DNA of 64,000 bases, taken from positions 62,001-126,000 of the forward strand of contig NZ_JAPKIB010000007.1 of NCBI RefSeq assembly GCF_036759925.1, written 5' to 3'. Shown here piece after piece: positions 36,912-45,567 of this stretch; the first letter of the stretch is position 1, and every line of letters starts with the position of its first letter. The DNA comes from Kluyvera sp036759925 (GTDB lineage: Bacteria; Pseudomonadota; Gammaproteobacteria; Enterobacterales; Enterobacteriaceae). A model generated the notes under the pieces. The model ran no database searches and was not told the DNA's origin. It saw only the letters and a program-made list of their open reading frames with translations. The translations under genes were made by a program, and so were the position numbers.

Positions 36912-37235
36912 CTACATGCCTTGTGTTTCTGGTAAGCGAATAACAATGCCTTCCAAATCTGCCGTTATTTTTACCTGGCAGCATAAACGCGAATTTTGTT
37001 GTACGTCGGAAGCAAATTCCAACATATCCAACTCATCGCCTTCTGCTAAGCCAACTTTTTCAATCCAGTTATTTTCAATATAGCCATGGCAGGTTGCACA
37101 GGAACATGCGCCACCACATTCTGCCTGAATACCTTTTACTCCATTTCTGACTGCTGCATCCATCAATGAATGGCCGTTGACGGCCTCAAGGGTTTTCTGC
37201 GTGCCGTCGGGTTCGATAAACGTTACCTTTGCCAT
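36912..37235 (-). CDS. [2Fe-2S] ferredoxin (adrenodoxin-type spacing)
   Basis: 107 residues. Cys40, Cys46 and Cys49 in CGGACSCATC plus a late cysteine in RLCCQ form the cluster ligands. The start at 37235 is preferred over 37259, which lacks a ribosome-binding site. It should carry electrons from the FAD reductase at 40900 to the Rieske oxygenase at 37606. Divergent from the oxygenase operon. Confidence 0.88.
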   Translation of the reverse strand: MAKVTFIEPDGTQKTLEAVNGHSLMDAAVRNGVKGIQAECGGACSCATCHGYIENNWIEKVGLAEGDELDMLEFASDVQQNSRLCCQVKITADLEGIVIRLPETQGM

Positions 37236-37605
37236 TTTTAATTTCCGTGTTGTAAACATGTTGATTTATTTAACGTGAGAGAATCCTACATGACAAGAAG
37301 GGTAACCGCGCTTTCTGGAGGTTGATCACAAAAATGCAACATATTAATTACTTGTTGTTCAGTTGATTGTTTAGCAACTTGTTCATATTGAATGGCTTTT
37401 TGGTTGTTTTTTTGCTGATTTTGCATTTATGTAAACATGTTGACAAAATTTTGCCAGAAAACATAGACTCGATTTGTCTTGTAGGGCCGTATTTGCTGAA
37501 AGGCATCATCGACACAATGAATATCGATATGAACTTTGTGGTTATTCGCGGCATGGCTTCATCAGGTGAATGCAACCTCTGGTTTTGGAACATACAGGTA
37601 AAATT
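37236..37605. promoter_or_regulatory. Divergent promoter region with repeated 14-mer
   Basis: 370 bp between ferredoxin and oxygenase genes, AT-rich, no gene. The 14-mer TGTAAACATGTTGA occurs exactly twice (37251-37264 and 37430-37443); its core AACATGTT is palindromic. The second copy overlaps a candidate -35 TTGACA (37440-37445), with a possible -10 TAGACT 18 bp downstream. The first lies 16 bp before the ferredoxin start. They are candidate sites for the MarR regulator at 42173. AGTTG...CAACT is another inverted repeat nearby. Confidence 0.5.
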
Positions 37606-38973
37606 ATGACGATTATCACTACGCAGGATAAGTACATTGATAACGAGTTAGGCGTCGTCGACAGAAAAATATTCTCCGATCAACAAATATATAAACGCGA
37701 GCTTGAGAACGTATTTTCACGCGCCTGGTTGTTTATCGGCCATGAAAGTCAAATCCCGAACCCTGGCGATTTTTTCTCCTCCAGAATGGGTGAGGAGCCG
37801 GTTATTCTGGTGCGTGATAAGGCCGGTGATATTCATGTATTTCTGAACTCCTGTCGGCATCGTGGGATGAAAGTGTGTCGTTATGAGTCGGGAAATACCG
37901 CCCTGTTTACCTGCCCGTATCATAGCTGGACATTTTCGACCGATGGTCAATTACGCGGCGTGCCGATGCAGAAAGATATTTATGGCGACTGTTTTGATAA
38001 AAAAGAGTGGTCATTAATTGAAGTGGCTAAATTGGCTGTTTATAAAGGCACCGTGTGGGCAACCTGGGACGCGCAGGCACCAGAGTTACTCGACTATTTG
38101 GGCGATGCGGTAACGCACCTCGATCTGGCGCTCGACTGCCGCGACGGCCGTCCAGGTGGTTCAGAGGTAGTGGGGGTGCATAAATGGATTTTCCCGGCCA
38201 ATTGGAAATATGCGGCGGAAAACTTTCTTGGCGATACCTATCACAACCCGAGCCACCGTTCAGTTGACCTGATCGGCATTGGCCCATCGGCAGAGCAAGG
38301 CGTTAAAGGGCGTCGGGATAATGAGCTGGAGTTCTCAAAGCATGTGTGGGTTAGCTTCCCGCACGGCCACGGCATCCATTCTGCGGTCATGCCCGAGGGG
38401 CAGGAATACGTTGAGCAGTTTAAAAACGACCCGGAAATTGAAGAGTATTTCCGTTCCTGCTTTGAAAAACGTAAGGCGGCGAAAGGTGACGATTATCGTT
38501 TACGGCCGTTTGTCGGCACTATTTTCCCGAACACCTCATTCCACGGCACGCAGCCGCGCAGTCTGTGCGTCTGGCATCCACATAGCTCAACGGAAACCGA
38601 AGGCTGGCGCTTCTTCCTTGTTGATGCCGACGCGCCGAAAAAAGTGAAGGATTTCCTTCGCCACTACTATATGCGCTACTCCGGGCCGGCCGGGATGACC
38701 GAGCAGGATGATATGGAGAACTGGCTATACGCCACGAAAGCCTGCGGCGGCACCATCTCGAAACGGTATCCGTTCAACTATCAGCAGTCGCTGAATAAGA
38801 CGCAGTTGAATCCTACCGTCAACGGCATTGTGATTAAAGGCGATGTCAGCACCTCGGTGACTGAACATATGGCGCGTGGTTTCTATCGTCGCTGGAATGA
38901 TTATATGCAGGGCGCGAACTGGAATGTACTGAGCGGTCTTGACGATCCGGCGTTTCAGCGGGAGACAACATAA
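37606..38973 (+). CDS. Rieske ring-hydroxylating dioxygenase, alpha subunit
   Basis: 455 residues from the ATG at 37606. The Rieske cluster ligands are Cys83, His85, Cys103, His106 (CRHRG...CPYHSW), and the mononuclear iron site lies in ENFLGDTYHNPSH (Asp210, His213, His217). It belongs to the large-subunit family that adds O2 to aromatic acids. The beta subunit, ferredoxin and reductase are encoded around it, giving a complete multicomponent system. The substrate is unknown; the ACS transporter and HpaR-like regulator suggest an aromatic carboxylate. It overlaps the next gene by one base. Confidence 0.92.
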   Translation: MTIITTQDKYIDNELGVVDRKIFSDQQIYKRELENVFSRAWLFIGHESQIPNPGDFFSSRMGEEPVILVRDKAGDIHVFLNSCRHRGMKVCRYESGNTALFTCPYHSWTFSTDGQLRGVPMQKDIYGDCFDKKEWSLIEVAKLAVYKGTVWATWDAQAPELLDYLGDAVTHLDLALDCRDGRPGGSEVVGVHKWIFPANWKYAAENFLGDTYHNPSHRSVDLIGIGPSAEQGVKGRRDNELEFSKHVWVSFPHGHGIHSAVMPEGQEYVEQFKNDPEIEEYFRSCFEKRKAAKGDDYRLRPFVGTIFPNTSFHGTQPRSLCVWHPHSSTETEGWRFFLVDADAPKKVKDFLRHYYMRYSGPAGMTEQDDMENWLYATKACGGTISKRYPFNYQQSLNKTQLNPTVNGIVIKGDVSTSVTEHMARGFYRRWNDYMQGANWNVLSGLDDPAFQRETT

Positions 38974-39770
38974 TGGCGAAAACGGTCGTAATTTCTGGCG
39001 GCACTTTTGGCCTGGGAAAAGATATTGCGCTAGGACTGGCCCGCTCGGGGTATGAGGTTGTGGCGTTTGGCCTGGATTCAAAACAGCCTGCCAGCATTGC
39101 TAAGAACAGTATTTCGGCTCTGCGTACGTTGGCAGAGGTGGAAAGGCTGCCGCTGCTGGTGCTCGAGGCGGATGTCACCAATGAGCAGGATATTGCGGCG
39201 GTGGTCAGCGCGACGATTGATCGTTTCGGCAAAATTGACGCGGTAGTGAATAACGCGGCGATTGGCCCACTAGGCAAAGCGATGGATACCGACCCGGAAT
39301 TATGGGATCGCGTTATTGCGGTGAATCTGAAAGGCCCGTATTTGCTGGCCAGGGCAGTGATTCCGCACCTGCGTCAACAGAATGGCGGCAGCATCGTTAA
39401 TGTGGGTTCGGGGGCTGGTTGGGGTAAGGCCAACATGCTGGCCTACGGCGTGAGTAAGGGGGGCTTAACGGCCTTTAATGCGTCGATGGCGCTGGATTAC
39501 TTTGCCGGCCATATTCGCGTGAACATGGTGATTCCCGGTGGCGGCGGCATCGCTGGCGGCATTACGCAGGGACGTAATAACGACTATGGCGCAGGTGTGG
39601 CGCAGAAATATATCGGCAGTGTAGCGGGGCGCCCGGTCAATGGTGAAGACATGATGGCAGCTATCCGCTTTCTGATTTCCGATGACGCTACCGCTATCAG
39701 CGGGACGATTATTGATATTGGCTGTTTCTTCCATCAGGGATCGTCAACCCCTCCAGGAGTCAACGTATGA
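38973..39770 (+). CDS. Short-chain dehydrogenase of the dioxygenase operon
   Basis: 265 residues with an SDR nucleotide motif (GGTFGLGKDIA, about 9-19), VNNAAIG, and the active-site Tyr/Lys in AYGVSKGG. Embedded between the oxygenase alpha and beta genes with one-base and four-base overlaps, so it belongs to the pathway. The natural role would be dehydrogenation of a cis-dihydrodiol to a catechol, but this SDR subgroup is generic and the reaction is inferred. Confidence 0.83.
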   Translation: MAKTVVISGGTFGLGKDIALGLARSGYEVVAFGLDSKQPASIAKNSISALRTLAEVERLPLLVLEADVTNEQDIAAVVSATIDRFGKIDAVVNNAAIGPLGKAMDTDPELWDRVIAVNLKGPYLLARAVIPHLRQQNGGSIVNVGSGAGWGKANMLAYGVSKGGLTAFNASMALDYFAGHIRVNMVIPGGGGIAGGITQGRNNDYGAGVAQKYIGSVAGRPVNGEDMMAAIRFLISDDATAISGTIIDIGCFFHQGSSTPPGVNV

Positions 39771-40303
39771 ACATGAACGAACGTTTACAGCTTACGCCTG
39801 AAATTGCGGAGTTCTTTTACACTGAAGCCAGCCTGATTGATGAACGCCAATTCCAGCAGTGGCTCGACCTATTACATGAAGACATCGTCTATTTTATGCC
39901 AATGCGTCGCAACGTGAAGTTTGGCCAGCACGCGGCCAGAGAAAATACCGTTCAGGGTGACGATATTAGCTGGTTCGATGAAGGGAAATGGACGCTGACT
40001 AAGCGAGTAGAGCAGATTCTGACGGGGGTACACTACGCGGAAGAACCGCTGTCACGAACCACTCACTTTATTACAAATGTGCGGGTTCTTGACCAAACAA
40101 TCAATGAACAAGGGCAGTGCCTGATTACCACCAGTTGTAATATCCTGATGTATTTAAATCGGGTGGAATATGAGGTCAATACCCTCGCGGGTAAACGCTA
40201 TGACACGCTGGTGGTGACGGATAATGGTTATCAGATATTAAAGCGAGAAATCATTCTGGATCAGAATGTTTTATTAGTTAAAAACCTTACGACGTTCTTC
40301 TAA
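39767..40303 (+). CDS. Rieske dioxygenase beta subunit
   Basis: 178 residues with the cone-shaped beta-subunit fold: EFFYTEASLIDERQFQQWLDLLHEDIVYFMP and later RTTHFITNVRV, both typical. Structural partner of the alpha subunit at 37606. Starts 4 bases inside the dehydrogenase gene. Confidence 0.9.
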   Translation: MNMNERLQLTPEIAEFFYTEASLIDERQFQQWLDLLHEDIVYFMPMRRNVKFGQHAARENTVQGDDISWFDEGKWTLTKRVEQILTGVHYAEEPLSRTTHFITNVRVLDQTINEQGQCLITTSCNILMYLNRVEYEVNTLAGKRYDTLVVTDNGYQILKREIILDQNVLLVKNLTTFF

Positions 40304-40307
40304 CATT

Positions 40308-40475
40308 ATGATTAATTTATATGAAGTTAAACCCGGCGATAAACTTTTAATTAAAGATGGGCGTCAGGTGGAATGCATTGAAAATATGAATGATGGCCAG
40401 TGGCTTGAGGTGGCAGGAGCCGATGGCAGTGAATTAATTCATAGTCAGGATATTCTTGAAGTCTTAAAAAATTAA
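40308..40475 (+). CDS. Small uncharacterised protein in dioxygenase operon
   Basis: 55 residues, beginning MINLYEVKPGDKLLIKDG and ending EVLKN. It starts four bases after the beta-subunit stop codon. It looks like a small beta-barrel (SH3/KOW-like) with alternating hydrophobic strands and no cysteines for metal binding beyond one. I do not recognise a family. The tight spacing before and after, on the same strand, supports a real gene. Confidence 0.6.
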   Translation: MINLYEVKPGDKLLIKDGRQVECIENMNDGQWLEVAGADGSELIHSQDILEVLKN

Positions 40476-40486
40476 GAGAGGTCAAA

Positions 40487-40903
40487 ATGTTACGCTGCCA
40501 TGATTTACCCAGCGACTTTCATCCTCTATTGCTTATTGTCGGCGAGCGTACGGATATTCCGGCGCTAGCGGCAGTGTGTTCACGTTTTGCGGAAAATGGA
40601 ATTCCCGTGACGCTTAGCGAGTTATCGTGCGTAGTGCACAGTACTGGCCCGATCACGATATCGCGGTGCGCCGATCATGAACGGTCTGGGGTTGTCCGGG
40701 CAGTCGAAACCGGGGCTGGGCTTATCTGGCGCATGGATAAACCAACGGCGCTGCGGTATGCCGATGAGCTGAAGGCACTGTTGGACGCAGATTTACTGTC
40801 GGGGTCGTGCTTTCTGGAATTGGGCTATATCGATGAGATACGCGTGAAAGTGACGTTTGGGGAGTTTGACGATAGCTGGCTGACAGGAGTGAAAAGAGTA
40901 TGA
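40487..40903 (+). CDS. Uncharacterised protein in dioxygenase operon
   Basis: 138 residues, GAGAGG ahead of the ATG, overlapping the ferredoxin reductase gene by 4 bases. It begins MLRCHDLPSDFHPLLLIVGERTDI and has a mixed alpha/beta appearance, without membrane segments or a known catalytic motif. I do not recognise it. Its place between oxygenase and reductase suggests a helper for the oxygenase or a ring-product enzyme. Confidence 0.65.
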   Translation: MLRCHDLPSDFHPLLLIVGERTDIPALAAVCSRFAENGIPVTLSELSCVVHSTGPITISRCADHERSGVVRAVETGAGLIWRMDKPTALRYADELKALLDADLLSGSCFLELGYIDEIRVKVTFGEFDDSWLTGVKRV

Positions 40904-42111
40904 ATGTGGTGATTATTGGCGCCGGGCAGGCGGCGGCAACGTTAGGCTGTAAGCTGCGGGAGTTGGGCTTTAGCGGCGGTATTACGCTGATTGGTGAGGA
41001 AGCTTATTATCCGTATCAGCGTCCACCATTATCGAAAAAGTTCCTCAAGGGGTCGGCCTCTATGGACGATCTACTGATCAGGGAAACCGGTTATTACGCA
41101 CAGCAGAAAATCGCGGTGCAGCTAAATACATCGGTGCAGTCCATTGATGCGGCTAATAAAATACTGCTGACCGCGCAAGGGCAGCAGGTGGCTTACGATA
41201 AGCTGGTGCTAGCGACCGGAGCGACGCCTCGACACTTACCGCAGGAAGAACTGATGCACTGCGAGAATGTGCTGACCTTCCGTGGGCTGGATGACTGCCA
41301 GGCGCTGGCGGCCTATATGCAGCCGCAAAAAACCATGTGCATTATCGGCGGTGGCTATATCGGTCTGGAACTGGCTGCCGTGGCGCGCGGGCAGGGGATG
41401 AACGTGGTGGTGCTGGAGCGTGAGTCGCGCATCTTACAGCGCGTGGCCTGCGAAGAGACGGCGGAATATGTCACGCGCTACCACCGGGAAAATCAGGTCA
41501 CGATATTGACTAATGAAAATGTGGCGCACTATGCGCTTGAAGGGCAGTGCGTTGAACGCCTTTATTTGCAGAGCGGCCGTCAGGTTGATGTTGATGTCGT
41601 TGTGGTGGGAATTGGTGTGCTACCTAATAGCGTGCTGGCCGAGGAGGCGGGTATGGAGCTGGCGTTGTCAGCAGTCAGAGTTAATCACCGCTGTCAGACG
41701 TCGGCTGAGCATATTTATGCGATCGGTGATTGCAGCAGTTTTTCCTTTAATGGCCGAATGATTCGTCTGGAGTCGGTGCAAAATGCATTGGAACAGGCTG
41801 AGATTGTCGCGCAGGATATTATAGGCAATATGCGGGAATATCAGCCAAAACCGTGGTTCTGGTCCGATCAAGGAAGCCTGAAAATTCAGATTGCCGGGCT
41901 GGCATATGATTATAATTGTGTTATATCACGCGTATCGAAAAGCGACAATAACGCCAGTTTTTGGTATTTTAATGACGATGTCTTAATTGCCGTCGATGCC
42001 ATTAATGACGCGAAGGCATTTATGCTGGGGCGGAAATTTGTGGGGCAGATTATTATGAATAAACAGGCGTTAGCTGATGGATCTCAGGCGCTGAAAAGCA
42101 TATTGCTTTGA
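40900..42111 (+). CDS. FAD-dependent ferredoxin reductase of the dioxygenase system
   Basis: 403 residues, BphA4/HcaD type: FAD motif IIGAGQAAATLG (4-15), PYQRPPLSKKFLKG, NADH motif IIGGGYIGLELAAVARGQG, and the second FAD contact IYAIGDCS. It passes electrons from NADH to the ferredoxin at 36912. It completes the three-component electron chain. Confidence 0.93.
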   Translation: MNVVIIGAGQAAATLGCKLRELGFSGGITLIGEEAYYPYQRPPLSKKFLKGSASMDDLLIRETGYYAQQKIAVQLNTSVQSIDAANKILLTAQGQQVAYDKLVLATGATPRHLPQEELMHCENVLTFRGLDDCQALAAYMQPQKTMCIIGGGYIGLELAAVARGQGMNVVVLERESRILQRVACEETAEYVTRYHRENQVTILTNENVAHYALEGQCVERLYLQSGRQVDVDVVVVGIGVLPNSVLAEEAGMELALSAVRVNHRCQTSAEHIYAIGDCSSFSFNGRMIRLESVQNALEQAEIVAQDIIGNMREYQPKPWFWSDQGSLKIQIAGLAYDYNCVISRVSKSDNNASFWYFNDDVLIAVDAINDAKAFMLGRKFVGQIIMNKQALADGSQALKSILL

Positions 42112-42172
42112 GATTGCATAATGCTATGATTCAGGATGATTCTTTTCTTGTATATTGGGTGCCGGAATAAGT

Positions 42173-42628
42173 ATGACCGTTAAAAAATACGACCTTGATT
42201 TTAAATATGCGGAACACTCCTTAGCGTTAGCCTGTTTGCGCGGTCGGGAAGCGGTGGTATCCAACTTTTCTCCCATGTTACAAAAGCTAAAAATAACCGA
42301 GCAGCAGTGGCGCGTTCTGCGTATTACCTATGAGTACGCCGAGATTCCGTTTGTGGAGCTGTGTCGTTTAAGCTGTATCCATAAGGTCAGTATGGCGCGA
42401 ATTGTCTCCGCCTTAAGCGAAATGGGCTGGATAGAAAAACACAAATCCGCCAGCGATCTGCGCGCCTATACCGTGTTATTAACGGATAAAGGACGAGAGG
42501 TGGCGGAAAAAGCGGTTGAGGAAGCACAGATCATTCATGAAGATATCTTTACGCGCTATGGGCAGAAAAAGGCCGAGCTACTGCTAGAGATGTTGAAAGA
42601 CCTGGAGAAGATTCGCCGCGTGCCTTGA
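42173..42628 (+). CDS. MarR-family regulator, HpaR-like
   Basis: 151 residues from the ATG at 42173 (GGAA upstream; a TTG lies 18 bp earlier). Winged helix with LACLRGREAVVSNFSPMLQKLKITEQQWRVLRI and VELCRLSCIHKVSMARIVSALSEMGWIEKH, resembling HpaR, the homoprotocatechuate-operon repressor. Repressors of this group are released by aromatic acids. It closes the cassette and probably acts on the divergent promoter at 37236-37605. Confidence 0.85.
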   Translation: MTVKKYDLDFKYAEHSLALACLRGREAVVSNFSPMLQKLKITEQQWRVLRITYEYAEIPFVELCRLSCIHKVSMARIVSALSEMGWIEKHKSASDLRAYTVLLTDKGREVAEKAVEEAQIIHEDIFTRYGQKKAELLLEMLKDLEKIRRVP

Positions 42629-42669
42629 GTTGCGCTTTGCCAGCCTTCTCCCACTGGCAAAATCTTCGC

Positions 42670-43464
42670 TTAGCCTCGCCCGAGCGGTACCACCAGCGGC
42701 GTATTCGCCACCGGGTCATCAATAATCATGCAGCGCAGGCCGTACACCGCTTCAATCAGCGCCGGAGTGACAATCTCTTTCGGCGCGCCTTCTGCCACAA
42801 TCTTCCCATCGCGCAAGGCAATCAGGTGCGTCGCGTAGCGGCACGCCTGATTTAAATCGTGCAGCACGGCGGCGAGCGTATAGCCGCGCTCGCGGTTCAG
42901 TTCGCTTAACAGTTCCAGCAGATCAATCTGATGGCTGATATCAAGCCAGGTCGTTGGCTCGTCAAGCAGCATAATCGACGTGTCCTGCGCCAGCACCATC
43001 GCAATCCATGCGCGCTGACGTTGGCCGCCGGAGAGGGTATCCACGCTCTGACCTGCGAGATTAACAATGCCGGTGGCCTTCATTGCACGCTGCACCGCGT
43101 CCTCATCTTCCTGCCGCCAGCGGGTAAACAGCGGCTGATGTGGATAACGCCCGCGCGCAACCAGCTCCTGTACTGAAATATCACCCGGCGTCGTGGCGTT
43201 CTGCGCCAGCAGGCCGACGCGACGCGCCACCTCTTTACTGGCGTAGCGCTGAATCTCTTCACCGTCGAGATAGACGTGGCCGTGAACCGGCGTCATCAGG
43301 CGGCTAAGCGTGCGCAGCAGGGTCGATTTCCCGCAGCCGTTAGGGCCAATAATGGCGGTGAAATGGCCGTCAGGAATGGTGACGTTCAGCGACTCGGCGA
43401 TGGTCTTTTTCCCGTAGGCAAGGGTTAACGCCTCGCCGCGCAGGCGAGCGACGGTGTCGGTCAT
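42670..43464 (-). CDS. fepC: Ferric enterobactin ABC transporter ATPase
   Basis: 264 residues with Walker A GPNGCGKST, signature LSGGQRQRAWIAM, and Walker B MLLDEPTTWLD, as in siderophore ATPases. It overlaps fepG by 4 bases (ATGA). It energises the FepDG permease for Fe-enterobactin import. Converges on the inserted cassette's MarR gene, which ends only 41 bp away. Confidence 0.95.
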   Translation of the reverse strand: MTDTVARLRGEALTLAYGKKTIAESLNVTIPDGHFTAIIGPNGCGKSTLLRTLSRLMTPVHGHVYLDGEEIQRYASKEVARRVGLLAQNATTPGDISVQELVARGRYPHQPLFTRWRQEDEDAVQRAMKATGIVNLAGQSVDTLSGGQRQRAWIAMVLAQDTSIMLLDEPTTWLDISHQIDLLELLSELNRERGYTLAAVLHDLNQACRYATHLIALRDGKIVAEGAPKEIVTPALIEAVYGLRCMIIDDPVANTPLVVPLGRG

Positions 43465-44453
43465 TTTTTACGAGACTCCTGAATAAGCAGCACGATGAGG
43501 TAGATACCGCCAAGGCTAACGGTGACGACGCCCACCTGAAGCTGGTAAGGCAAGAACAGCTGCTGGGCGCAATAGTCGGCGGCGGCCAGCAGCAGCGCGC
43601 CGCAGAGCGCCGCCTGGGTCAGCCCCCAGCGCGCGGTGCCGCTGAGGCGGCGGGCGATGTGCGGCGCGACCAGCGCAATAAAGGAAATCGGCCCGGCCAG
43701 CGCGGTGGCGGCGGCGGTCAGCACCACGGCGACCAGCATCAGCAGCAGTCGGGAAACTTCGACGCGAACCCCCAGCGCACAGGCGCTGTCGTCGCCCATT
43801 TCTAACAGGCGAAGACGGCGCACCAGCAGCGCCGAGCAGGCGAGGGCGACAACCATCATTGGTGCGGCAGGCCAGATTTTGGCCCACGTCAGGCCGTTAA
43901 GCGAACCGGCAAACCATAGCCCGGCGGAGACGGCGGTCTCCAGCGACGCGCGCAGCAGCAGCCAGGTGTTGAAGGCCATCAGCATCGCGCGGATGCCGAT
44001 GCCGATAATAATCAGCCGGAAGGTTTCGATACCGTCGCGCCACGCTAGCGCCCACACGATAAGCGAGGTGGCGATGCCGCCTGCCATGGCGGCGAGGGTG
44101 ATAGTCGTAAGGTTTTGGCCGAAGAAGACCAGCGCCACCAGCACGCCGCTCCACGCGCCGGTGTTAAAGCCCATCACGTCCGGGCTGCCCAGCGGGTTGC
44201 GCATCAGCGACTGGAAAATTGCGCCGCTGACGCCGAGCGCGGCGCCAATCAACAGCGCCATCAGCACGCGCGGCAGACGCCATTCGGTAACCACCAGGGT
44301 GATGGCACGCGGCGCATCACCGAACAGGGCGGCGAATATCTGTGAAAATTCCAGCGTGACCGCACCACTGCGCAGACTCAGCAGCGTGAGCACCAGGCAT
44401 GCGGCGACCAGCAGCAGACAGCTGGCGACCAGACGGCGAGAAGGGGCGTTCAT
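43461..44453 (-). CDS. fepG: Ferric enterobactin ABC transporter permease
   Basis: 330 residues, FecCD/BtuC-type permease with about ten membrane segments. Motifs include LMRNPLGSPDVMGFNTGAW and ISFIALVAPHIARRL. Overlaps fepD and fepC by 4 bases each, so the three are translated together. Confidence 0.94.
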   Translation of the reverse strand: MNAPSRRLVASCLLLVAACLVLTLLSLRSGAVTLEFSQIFAALFGDAPRAITLVVTEWRLPRVLMALLIGAALGVSGAIFQSLMRNPLGSPDVMGFNTGAWSGVLVALVFFGQNLTTITLAAMAGGIATSLIVWALAWRDGIETFRLIIIGIGIRAMLMAFNTWLLLRASLETAVSAGLWFAGSLNGLTWAKIWPAAPMMVVALACSALLVRRLRLLEMGDDSACALGVRVEVSRLLLMLVAVVLTAAATALAGPISFIALVAPHIARRLSGTARWGLTQAALCGALLLAAADYCAQQLFLPYQLQVGVVTVSLGGIYLIVLLIQESRKK

Positions 44454-45457
44454 CGGCCACCTCCGTTCGATTTACGGCGGACGAGGAAAATCAGCACCGG
44501 TGCGCCGATAAAGGCGCTGACCACCGATACGCGCAGTTCGCCGGGCACCAGCAGGCGACCAATAATATCGGCAAACAGCAGCAACGACGGCGTGGCGAGC
44601 AGGGTGACCGGCAGCGACCAGCGGTGATCTGAACCGACCAGCCAGCGCGCAATGTGCGGCATCATCAGGCCGATAAAGGCGATAGGGCCTACCACCGAGG
44701 TCGCGCTGGCGCACAGAACAGTGATCACCAGTAACCCCATGATTTGCGTGCGCGCCACTTTATTGCCCAGCGCGGTGGCGGTGTCGGCCCCGAGGCTCAG
44801 GCTGTTAAGCGAACGGCTCATCATCAGCGCGATGGCTCCGGCAATCAACACCGGGAGCAGCACCGTTTTCAGGGTTTGCAGGGTGCGAATATCCAGTGAC
44901 CCTGCCTGCCAGAAGCGCAGTTGATCGTAGACATCCTGATTGAGCAGGGCGATACCGCTGGAGAAACCTTCCAGTACGGCGGCGAGCGCCACGCCTGCCA
45001 ACGTTAAGCGTACCGGGCTAAGCTGACCGCCGCCCTGGCTACCGGTAAAGGCAACGATTAATGAGGCCACCAGCGCGCCGCAAAAGGCCATCACCAGCTG
45101 TTCCTGCGGCGAGGTGATGCCAAGCAGCGCCGCGCCTAACACGATGGCAAAGCTGGCTCCGGCGTTAACGCCAAGAATGCCGGGATCGGCGAGCGGGTTG
45201 CGGGTGAGGGTTTGCATCAGCGCCCCGGCAAGCCCCAGCGCGCCACCGGCGAGCAGACCGGCCAGCGTTCGCGGCAGTCGGGCATCGAGCACAATGGTGC
45301 AGTCGGCGCTCTGGCAGGTGCCGCTAAGCGCGTCGATAACGACGTGAACCGGGAGCGGTTTGGCACCAATCAATAAACTGAGCGTGGCGGCGAGAAACAG
45401 CAGTATCAACAATCCAGGCAGCGCAAGGGCGCGCAGCACCGGGGTGGAAAACGACAT
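44450..45457 (-). CDS. fepD: Ferric enterobactin ABC transporter permease
   Basis: 335 residues, FecCD family: LTRNPLADPGILGVNAGASFAI, PIAFIGLMMPHIARWLVG. It pairs with FepG in the inner membrane. First gene of fepDGC; a Fur-type region separates it from the divergent entS. Confidence 0.95.
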   Translation of the reverse strand: MSFSTPVLRALALPGLLILLFLAATLSLLIGAKPLPVHVVIDALSGTCQSADCTIVLDARLPRTLAGLLAGGALGLAGALMQTLTRNPLADPGILGVNAGASFAIVLGAALLGITSPQEQLVMAFCGALVASLIVAFTGSQGGGQLSPVRLTLAGVALAAVLEGFSSGIALLNQDVYDQLRFWQAGSLDIRTLQTLKTVLLPVLIAGAIALMMSRSLNSLSLGADTATALGNKVARTQIMGLLVITVLCASATSVVGPIAFIGLMMPHIARWLVGSDHRWSLPVTLLATPSLLLFADIIGRLLVPGELRVSVVSAFIGAPVLIFLVRRKSNGGGR

Positions 45458-45474
45458 GGCGACATCCCTGATTT

Positions 45475-45499
45475 GATAATGATAGTAATTATCGTTATC
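45475..45499. promoter_or_regulatory. Fur box, fepD/entS divergent promoter
   Basis: GATAATGATAGTAATTATCGTTATC fits three or more consecutive GATAAT-like hexamers, close to the consensus Fur box. Located between fepD and entS as in E. coli. Confidence 0.8.
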
Positions 45500-45567
45500 T
45501 ATCTTATTCGCTTATGTTAGCATGAGCGCCCTCGGAAAGGGTAAGAAAAAACGTTCAAGGTTTTGTA

